Part shown: positions 56,832 through 64,000 of the stretch, piece after piece
Numbering within the stretch: position 1 is the stretch's first letter
How the letters are laid out: every line of letters starts with the position of its first letter
Assembly (NCBI GenBank): GCA_037013495.1
Contig: CM072811.1
Coordinates: forward strand, 17,862,659 to 17,926,658
DNA length: 64,000 nucleotides
Direction of reading: 5' to 3'
DNA from: Hippophae tibetana
Lineage: Eukaryota; Streptophyta; Magnoliopsida; Rosales; Elaeagnaceae
Made by a program: the position numbers and the translations under genes
Notes under the pieces: generated by a model
Told to the model about the DNA's origin: nothing
Databases searched by the model: none
Seen by the model: only the letters and a program-made list of their open reading frames with translations

Positions 56832-57164
56832 GTAGAATTATAAAATAAAATACGTTTACAACTCAAGGTCGACCACTCTTAGCTCAGGCTTAAGGTTGAC
56901 CTTACAATACTCAGGCTTGCAAGCATTGGCAGATCCCTCCTAAGATTGTGGCTATGGGCATGGGCAGAGATAGGTCCTTTTTGATGACTTAGATTGGAAG
57001 TTAGATCATACATTTGGTCAAGCCCTTATGTCTAAAAATCTAGTCCCCCTACTCTTTTAGCTTTGTTCTTCAACATGGGTGGAAGAGTAACAAATGGGTA
57101 GAAAATTTGAGACATTTGACTCGCCATAATAAATACTTATCATTTTATTGGAGAGAAAACATAT

Positions 57165-57182
57165 CCACCTCTAAATAAGGAA
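57165..57182 (+). promoter_or_regulatory. Degenerate TATA region of Tat-2 antisense gene 1
   Basis: CCTCTAAATAAGG aligns with the TATATAAAG region of Tat-1 (27132-27140). The box is mutated. Confidence 0.4.
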
Positions 57183-57400
57183 GAGCTGGGGTCTTTCCTC
57201 TTTTCATCATTACCTATAAATCAGACAAAAATTCACAAGAGAAAAAGCTTTATCGTATTAGTTTGAGCAATAGAAATTTTAGCTTAGTGGTAAGAAATTA
57301 GCTCGGCATCTAGATTTCTTGCTCAAGTTTTAGCAAAAAGCTTCTCGAGTCTAATAGTCTTATACTTTCTTTTCAGGTCAATTTAAAGAATCAATACCCC

Positions 57401-59432
57401 TTTTATTTCAAACTCAACCTTAGGTAATTTCTACTTCTTCTTCCTTACCTTTTCATGTTTCCTAATATTTTGTAGATAAAGACCATGCATAGAGAAAGAA
57501 CCTTAAGCTCAGCCTCTTAGGAGAGCAGCCAATATCCCACTTACTCAAGCTAGCCAGAAAGTGATGACACAGGGTCCTCTAATAAGATAAACACTACGAG
57601 CGAGGAGGCTTCATCCCAACCACTGCCTTCCACTTCCACTTCACATCGATATATCATACCTACTATTAAGTTGAGCGTGCCTTAGACTCAGATCTCAGTG
57701 TTGAGGTTCTAAAGAAAGAAAATAAGAAACATAAGGACTAGAGAGCCTACAAGCTGTACCAAAGGCTAGTTGGTGAAGGTCAAGACTAGTAGGCTATCAC
57801 CTTAGGATGAGAAGATGATAAGGAATACCTATAACGTTCCTTCCTCGGTCTAAATAATTAATCCTAGGTCAGCGGATCATGACAGCGACCCACCTCTAAC
57901 TAGGTAGACAATCTTCCATAAGAAGACTTTATGGTTAAGGTCAGATTTTCTTTGTTCCCCTTCATAAGGAAATTCCTGGCTAGGACTCAACTCATGCTAG
58001 ATTAGCTAATGATCAATGGATGAAGGTATCTTCTCTACTTGACATTGATATGCAAAGAGCTCAGGATAGAGTTGGAAATACCCAAGCTCAATGAGGCCTA
58101 CATGTTAAATTAGAATCATATAGACCTAAGAAAGGTAGGTCTATATGTTAGTAAAGGAAGATTGGGGTATAAATATGAACCTCTCTAAGAATGATAAGAA
58201 TTAGAAAGAATATGTTTCTACGTCTCAAGTCGATGGGAAGCTTCATATAGTGACGAGAGGTTGATAAGAAGTGTTTTGGTTGATAAAAAGCTCATGATAA
58301 GGAATATAGGTTCATCACTACCTTGAGTGTAGGAGTGAAGCAACGATTGGATGACATCCAGAACTATCTGCCCGTAAAAACTCCGTGGAGGTAGTAATTA
58401 AACATCCTACACTTTTATTTCAAACTCGACCTTAGGTAATTTCTACTTCTTCTTCCTTACCTTTTCATGTTTCCTAATATTTTGTAGATAAAGATCATGC
58501 ATAAAGAAATAACCTTAAGCTTAGCCTCTTAGGAGAGCCAATAATATCCCACTTACTCTGGCTAGCCAGAAAGTGATGACATGAGGTCCTCTACTAAGAC
58601 AAACACTATAAGCAAGGAGGCTCTATCCTAACCTCTGCTCTCCACTTCCACTTCCACTTCATATCGATAAGTCATACCTACTATTAGGTTAAGCGTGCCT
58701 CAGACTCATATCTCAGTTTTTTGGGTATGAAGGAAGAAAACAAGAAACATAAGGACTAGAGAGCCTACAGGTCATACCAAAGGCTAGTCGACGAAGGTCA
58801 AGACTAGTAGGTTGTCACCTTCAAATGAGAAGATGATAAGGAAAATCTACAATGTTCCTTCCTCGGTCTAAACAATGATTCCTATGTTAAGGGATCATGA
58901 CAGTGACCCACCTCCAACTGGGTAGACAATCTTCCATGAGAAGACTTTATGGTTGGGGTTAGATTTTCTTTGTTCCCTTTCATAAGGAAATTCCTGACTA
59001 GGACTCAATTCATGCCAGATTAGCTGACGATCAATGGATGCAGGTATCTTCTCTACTTGATATTGATATGCAAAGAGCTCAGGGTAGAACTGGAGATACC
59101 CAAGCTCAATGAGGCCTACGTGTTAAAGTAGAATCATATAGAAATAAGGAAGGTCTACATGTTAGTAAAGCAAGTTCAGGGGTATAAATATGGCCCTCTC
59201 TAAGAATGATAAGAATTAGAAAGAAAAATTTTCCACGTCTCAGGTCGGTGGGAAGCTTCATATAGTGACAAAAGGCTGATAAGAAGCATTTGGATTGATA
59301 ACAAGCTCGTGATAAGGAACATAGGTTCCTTCATCACTACCTTGAGTGTAGGAGTGAAGCAACTATTGGATGATATCTAGAACTATCTGCCCGTAAAAAC
59401 TCTTTGGAGGCAGTTATTAAACACCCTACACT
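57401..59432 (+). repeat. 1.0-kb tandem duplication within Tat-2 antisense gene 1
   Basis: 57401-58412 and 58413-59432 are direct copies, both starting TTTTATTTCAAACTC and ending after CCCGTAAAAACTC and AACACCCTACAC-type text. The period is 1012 bp. Similarity is high, with scattered substitutions and a duplicated CCACTTCCACTT in the second copy. Each copy holds the 5' part of antisense gene 1. Confidence 0.9.
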
Positions 59433-60790
59433 TTGTTATATTCAGGTTGATGAGATGGGGCTCACTGGAGCCCCCTCAGAGGATAATTTATAAACTTTGG
59501 ACACCTTCTAAGAGCTAGACCTTTCCTAATGAATATGGGGATAGGTTTGAAATGGTACTTGATACTGGTGAATTAGACTTGAGACTTGGTAATTTTTTTT
59601 TACTTTGCTCATCCTCTTAAAACTAACATTTCCTCACTCTTATCTTTATAGATACCATGGTGTTCAACCCTAATGATCTATTGGCACAGCTTAAGAGAAA
59701 ATCCATCCTCAGGGGGTGAGCTCCAAAAAAAATACACCTCCCTTACAAAGGGTTGGCTCCTCCAAGGAGAAGAAAGGAGTAAATACTCTAGGTAGAAGAG
59801 CCTCTTTATCTCATCTGAAAGAAATAAAAAGGTGACCATTGAAGATCCCATCCTTAGACTGATGACTGTGAATGTTGTCGAGCCCTTACCAGTCTCCATG
59901 GATCGACACACCTCTCCATAACCTAGGTCGGGTCTACAAGTGCCTGCTCAACCTACTAGGGATTCAAGGAAAGGCAAAGGTGTGATTGATGACCTCACCA
60001 TGGATATTGTTAGAGTGGCACTGTACCAAGGCATAACATTAGAGAAGTTGGACCACTATGTGTGCCACCTTCCCTTCATGGCACACGAGAGGCAGATCGA
60101 TGCCATGTGTGAGGACGTGGGCTCTGATGTCATGGGTAGTTTCCTTTTGTACCAGGTGTGTTAGTCAACCACTCTTTTTTTAACCTCACGTCATTTTTTT
60201 TGTTTTTCAAGTGCAACTCCTTCAAGGACTTAACAGGGCTCGAGGCATGGAATTTTTAAAGCATAAGCTCACATTTGAAAAGGAAAGCCAGGCCTCTACT
60301 TGAACCAGAAACGTGGTACTATTGGTGAAGGCTAAAAAGTGGCAGTACGAGGCCATTGATAAAGAGGAGAAACTAACCAAGGACATCACCAAGATGAATG
60401 AGAACTCAAGACACTTCATGGAGCTTAAGGAGGCCTAAAGAATGGTTGAGGCGGAGTTTGAGGATCCGTAAAGGTAGGTCGAGAATGAAGTTAAGGCCTA
60501 CAGTGGCATGCTAGCCAAAATAGAGGCGAAGATGAAGTGCAATCTTGATGTAATGGTCAAATATCTCGATAGGGTATGAGATGGTTATAGACTCCTTTGA
60601 AAAAGAGGTAAGAAGAGGTACCTGAAGTAGTACTACTATTGAATTTAGGATATCCCTATCACTTCTTAATATCTAGCCATTTGGTCCTAGGATGAAGGCA
60701 AGGAAGAGGACTCGGGCTCTGACTCTAGTGAGAGTAGGGATAGGCTTGAGGTGGTAGGTGAAGAAAGTAGGACTGGGGATCATTGATGAT
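57483..60790 (+). pseudogene. Tat-2 antisense gene 1 (Transposase_28-like and coiled coil)
   Basis: Both duplicated copies contain KVRFSLFPFIRKFLARTQLM-type text (about 57919 and 58939), the counterpart of GVRFPLYPLIRMFLARTQLV in Tat-1, then FYVSSRWEASYSDERLIRSV. Later exons read GKGVIDDLTMDIVRVALYQG (59940-60164) and a coiled coil (GMEFLKHKLTFEKESQ, KWQYEAIDKEEKLTKDITKM) ending in an acidic Ser-rich tail (KEEDSGSDSSESRD). Stops are frequent. A pyrimidine-rich tract before a possible acceptor at 60190-60210 suggests introns. Confidence 0.65.
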
Positions 60791-60988
60791 GGCACTAGCT
60801 TAAGCCTCCCTTTCATGTAGACCCGAAGCCTTTATATGTCTCTACAACCTCCTTTAACATCAACACCACTCCTACTTGTGGGGTCATAGGCTCACCCTAG
60901 TAACTTTTTTGATTATTAATGAAAAGAAGTTGGTTTTTGCAAACAACCTGCATTTTATGTATAAGCGTGTATTTGTACTATTATCCCC

Positions 60989-60997
60989 TATAAAAAG
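60989..60997 (+). promoter_or_regulatory. TATA box of Tat-2 antisense gene 2
   Basis: CCCTATAAAAAGGGGCC, about 90 bp before the ATG at 61082 and matching the element at 24388-24395 in Tat-1. Confidence 0.6.
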
Positions 60998-61081
60998 GGG
61001 CCAAGGCAATTGTAAAACTGAGTAATCTCTTTTGTTTGAAATAGTTGATAATTCTTTTTCCATTGTTTTTGCTTGGGATTT

Positions 61082-61545
61082 ATGGATTTTGATAGGTCTA
61101 ATAGATGTTCAACTTGCATCCTAAAACAAGAGAACAGTAGGCTCAAAGCTAAGGTAAAGAGGTTAAAAATCAAGCTATCTACGCTCGAGAATAAGCTCTC
61201 CCTTTATAAAGAGACCACATGTGAGCTCAATTCTTACAAGGAACAATTATCCCAAACTCAAGCTCCAGAGAGAAGGACCATGACTAAGATGGTCGCCCTT
61301 ATAGACATGGAATATCATTGAGAAAACTTCTACATGAAGTGGTATGAGGGGTCTTCCTCAAGATGATAGGTGTTGCGAAGGAAATGTAATGTTCCATGCT
61401 CTTAGTGAGTTTGACCCCCTCTAAAACAATGGCCAATGTTCACAAGAAAATTATCAAGATTTAGGCATAACTGTTGACCTTAGTAAAGGAAATAAATGAC
61501 CTAGACACCAGTTGTGTGTCCAAGCATTTGAGGAATTTTTAATGC
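61082..61545 (+). pseudogene. Tat-2 antisense gene 2 (coiled-coil protein)
   Basis: From ATG 61082 an open stretch reads MDFDRSNRCSTCILKQENSR, LKAKVKRLKIKLSTLENKLS, LYKETTCELNSYKEQLSQTQ and RRTMTKMVALIDMEYH to a stop at 61319. Homology with Tat-1 goes on past the stop (ENFYMKWYEG, VHKKIIKI) to about 61545. Leu and Lys heptads over residues 15-55 indicate a coiled coil. This is the best-preserved copy of the gene. No family name is known to me. Confidence 0.65.
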
Positions 61546-61798
61546 TTTGGTAGGCTGGGCAATGTATTAATAAACTTTACAAGCATTATAGGCTTGACCA
61601 ATAAAAATTCTTTTAATGGAATGCATTATGGCGTGATACCAATGCTTAAAAATGTATTTTCTATGAAAGGGAAAACTCATAAGGTTTGGTTGGTGCAATA
61701 AACCAGTAGTTTTGATTGACTCTCACTTTAGTGTTTGAGCGTCCTACTTGTTTTGTGACAGAGGTGACCACTTCGTGCCATGCAAGTTTAGGGGAAGG
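61546..61798. other. Non-coding tail of Tat-2
   Basis: No gene seen between the antisense gene and the next LTR. ATTCTTTTAATGGAATGCAT and neighbouring text have no partner elsewhere in the window. Confidence 0.3.
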
Positions 61799-63470
61799 TT
61801 GATAAGTGCTTAAAAAACACTAAGTATACCATGTTTTTATGTCATTTAATTAATGAAAAGGATTTGTATTTTCTTTATTTTATTATACTTTAGATAAATC
61901 TATTTTTTTAGATTAATAGGTATATTGTAGTGTTTTACAAGTATTTTAATATATAAATATTAAAATAAAGAAAAATACTTAAAGCATATTTATCACATTT
62001 TTCGGAGTTTAAATGAATATAATTTATTTGATATTATCAAAGGTGAAGAAAATAGATCATGGAAAATAAAGAAAAAAAATAATTGTATGTCGCGTCATAT
62101 GAAGGTTCGAATTGGTCAAAAATCTAGTTAGGATTTGATTATGCCACGACGAAAACATAAGTTTTTCTCACATTCTATCTTATAAATAGGACCCCCTGTA
62201 TACTAAGAAAATAAGCTTCAAAGTTGCATTTTCAGAAATTCTCTATCATTTCTAAATATTTTTATATTTTTAGCTTTTAGAATTTATTTAGTTCTTCCCT
62301 CAATTTTGAGGAAGAACATGTTTATGTTTTAATAGTTTCTAGTTTTTCATTCAACAAATTCTAGAGTGCAATTACTATCAGAGTTTTTCCAGTCTTAGAA
62401 TCAACTCTTCAAAGTTTTGTAAGGATATCGTTAAGTTATTAGTAATATTCCTTTTGCATTCCATATATTTTGTGTTGTTTTTTCTATGTCATTCTTAATT
62501 TGTATGTGATCAATTATAACATGTTTGGCTGATAGTAAATATGATATAATAATAATTTTGTTATGCTTGCAAAATATTGAATAAGTAAAACATTTTTTAA
62601 AAATAAATTGATTTTATTTTTATTTAAGATTTTATAAAGAATTTTATTTGAAGGAGTACATTACTCTTAATTGAAAAACTTAATATAATAATCAAAATTA
62701 AGCTTTAATTACCTAGACTTTATTTGGAGTAATAATCTTTATTTTAGATTTAATTATTTGGATATTTAGAGCGAAGCTCTATTACAAAGATTTCTAACAA
62801 AAAATTATTATTTGAAAATGTATTAACAACATATTTTTTTAAATAATTTTAAAACCTAAAAGTTATTTTCAGAAGTTAAATTCTTAATTTTATTTTAGAC
62901 ACCTTTAATAAAGTCTAATTAACTTACTCTGTCTAAAGTTGTGATTTGATGATATGTTATTTTATTAGAAATAAAGCTTAAATTTAATACCTAAATTAAT
63001 TAATAAAACTCGTCTAAAGATATAAGGCAATTAATATTAAACAAAAGAATTTTAGCCCCACTTAATAACATTTTCATATCAAAAATAAAAAATTAATAAA
63101 TATCAATTTATATATTTAATAACCAATATAGTATGAGCAAGCATAATTGCTGAATTATTCTATCCATTATTCTCCACTGTTTATGAATATATTAAAATTC
63201 ATGAGTATTTGTTGAATCCATGTTTATCTTTATCTTTATGCATTAGATTAGTTTTTTTTTTTCAAAAACCAAATCATTGTGATAGAATGTTTAGTTTTAA
63301 TTTTGTTTTTAAAATTTGAATAATATTTAAAAACCATACAATATTACTTATTTGAATCGACCTTGATAGTACACTTATTATTTTTATAAATGATTCGTAC
63401 ACTTGCCAGAATTAATAAAATTTAAAATGGATAAGTATTTACAAAATTGGTTTTATCTCCAATTTCGTTA
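61799..63470 (+). repeat. Long LTR of the 14941-15418 family, plus orientation
   Basis: Starts TGATAAGTGCTTAAAAAACA, parallel to TGATGAGTGCTCAAAAAGCA at 14941, and ends with sequence parallel to 15180-15400 (GATAGAATGTTTAGTTTTAA, ATCGACCTTGATAGTACACT, ACACTTGCCAGAATT). About 1.2 kb in the middle is absent from the 478-bp copy, so that copy is internally deleted. The exact right end is uncertain. Confidence 0.65.
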
Positions 63471-63585
63471 ATCAAGAATATTCTATTTGTTTCTTAACTA
63501 AGGTGATAAATTCATGATATCATTTTTTTGGGGGAGAGCATTCTCTCTCCTTTATGACTTGTATATCTAGTTTTTAATCTATTAT

Positions 63586-64000
63586 TGAGGTGATAAAACT
63601 CTCGCAAGTACACAAATCATTTTATAGAAAATGACAAGTATACTTCTAAGATTGATCTAAGGAAGGAATATATGCGGTTTTTAATTTATTATTCAAATTT
63701 TTAAAAACAAAATTAAATCTTAAACATCTTGTCCTGATATTTTGATTTTTGAGTTTTTTAATCTAATAACAAAAAAACATAGTTATGATTTAATAAACAA
63801 TTATATAAATTTTTATCATTTATAGTAGTGGAGTATTTATAGATATAATAAATAAGTTAATTATGTTTGCTTATATTATTTAGGTTATTAAAGATATAAA
63901 TTGATATTTATTAATTCTCTCTTTTTTATACGAATACTATCTTTAGTAGGGTTAGATATTTTTTTTAATTAAACAAATTAATTAACACCAATAGGTGGAG
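63586..64000 (-). repeat. Partial LTR of the same family, minus orientation, cut by the window end
   Basis: GTGATAAAACTCTCGCAAGT and the following text are the reverse complement of the end of the 14941-15418 LTR (ACACAAATCATTTTATAGAA, GGAAGGAATATATG, TTAATTTATTATTCAAA). It lies tail to tail with the previous copy, about 115 bp away. Confidence 0.7.

Larger units (their letters stand above)
56832..61798 (-). mobile_element. Tat-2: 3' part of a second Tat-type element, inverted
   Basis: The region matches the antisense-gene end of Tat-1 (23859-27290) in reverse complement. The Tat polypurine tract appears inverted at 57035-57052 and both antisense genes follow on the plus strand. No gag or pol is present. 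The left side (56832-57030) has lost clear LTR similarity and is cut by the third solo LTR; the right side meets another LTR at 61799. Confidence 0.75.

Noticed and set aside
54988..56836. GTAC and GTAG as a target duplication of solo LTR copy 3
   Set aside because: They differ and are offset by one base from the family ends set by copy 2.
1..64000. CRISPR arrays, rRNA genes, bacterial operons
   Set aside because: None seen. Tandem repeats here have long units without spacer structure and the content is plant nuclear DNA.

Overview
This window is a piece of a plant nuclear genome, most likely a eudicot. It is AT-rich and intron-bearing and consists almost entirely of nested, decayed LTR retrotransposons: Ty3/Gypsy of the Athila and Tat types, several Ty1/Copia lineages, and solo LTRs. 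A CACTA DNA-transposon fragment, foldback elements and one recognisable host gene lie among them. I see no bacterial operons, CRISPR arrays, rRNA genes or convincing tRNA genes. All family names are assigned by motif reading, without database searches.

Layout. (1) 187-13401: an Athila-like non-autonomous Gypsy element on the minus strand (Athila A). Its 3' LTR is split by a minus-strand Copia element (1384-6978, TSD GGGAG), which is itself split by a 1.96-kb solo LTR (3541-5496). (2) 14767-15930: a small LTR element carrying a nested 478-bp LTR (TSD GTGAT). (3) 16563-27600: a plus-strand Tat-type Gypsy element with degenerate gag, protease, RT, RNase H and a second RNase H. It lacks integrase, has a 167-bp tandem array split by a second solo LTR (TSD GTAGA), and carries two antisense coiled-coil genes, each with its own TATA box. 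(4) 29217-34920: a minus-strand Copia remnant interrupted by a tRNA-like foldback repeat (30039-30402) and by a plus-strand Copia element with 203-bp and 193-bp LTRs (30502-34872).

(5) 35514-42488: the host gene, an intact four-exon cytochrome b561 on the minus strand encoding 222 residues. Its 5.4-kb second intron contains a gag-only Copia remnant. A 0.6-kb long-inverted-repeat element sits about 300 bp upstream of its start codon. (6) 44100-47578 and 54571-54830: AT-rich tandem repeats, then a CACTA (En/Spm) TNP2-type transposase fragment split by a second Athila-like element (Athila B, 47579-54570, perfect TSD TGATC). Athila B carries a roughly 650-bp insert of foreign, possibly mitochondrial, character. 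(7) 54993-56831: a third solo LTR of the G-box-rich family, without a TSD. (8) 56832-61798: the antisense-gene end of a second Tat element in the opposite orientation, with a 1.0-kb tandem duplication. (9) 61799-64000: two inverted copies of the LTR family seen at 14941-15418.

The only gene likely to act for the host is cytochrome b561, an ascorbate-dependent transmembrane electron carrier. The retroelement genes are all broken by stops, frameshifts, catalytic-residue losses or domain deletions. The most notable patterns are the three solo LTRs packed with CACGTG (G-box) motifs upstream of a TATA box, and the two-gene antisense module with separate core promoters conserved between the two Tat copies.
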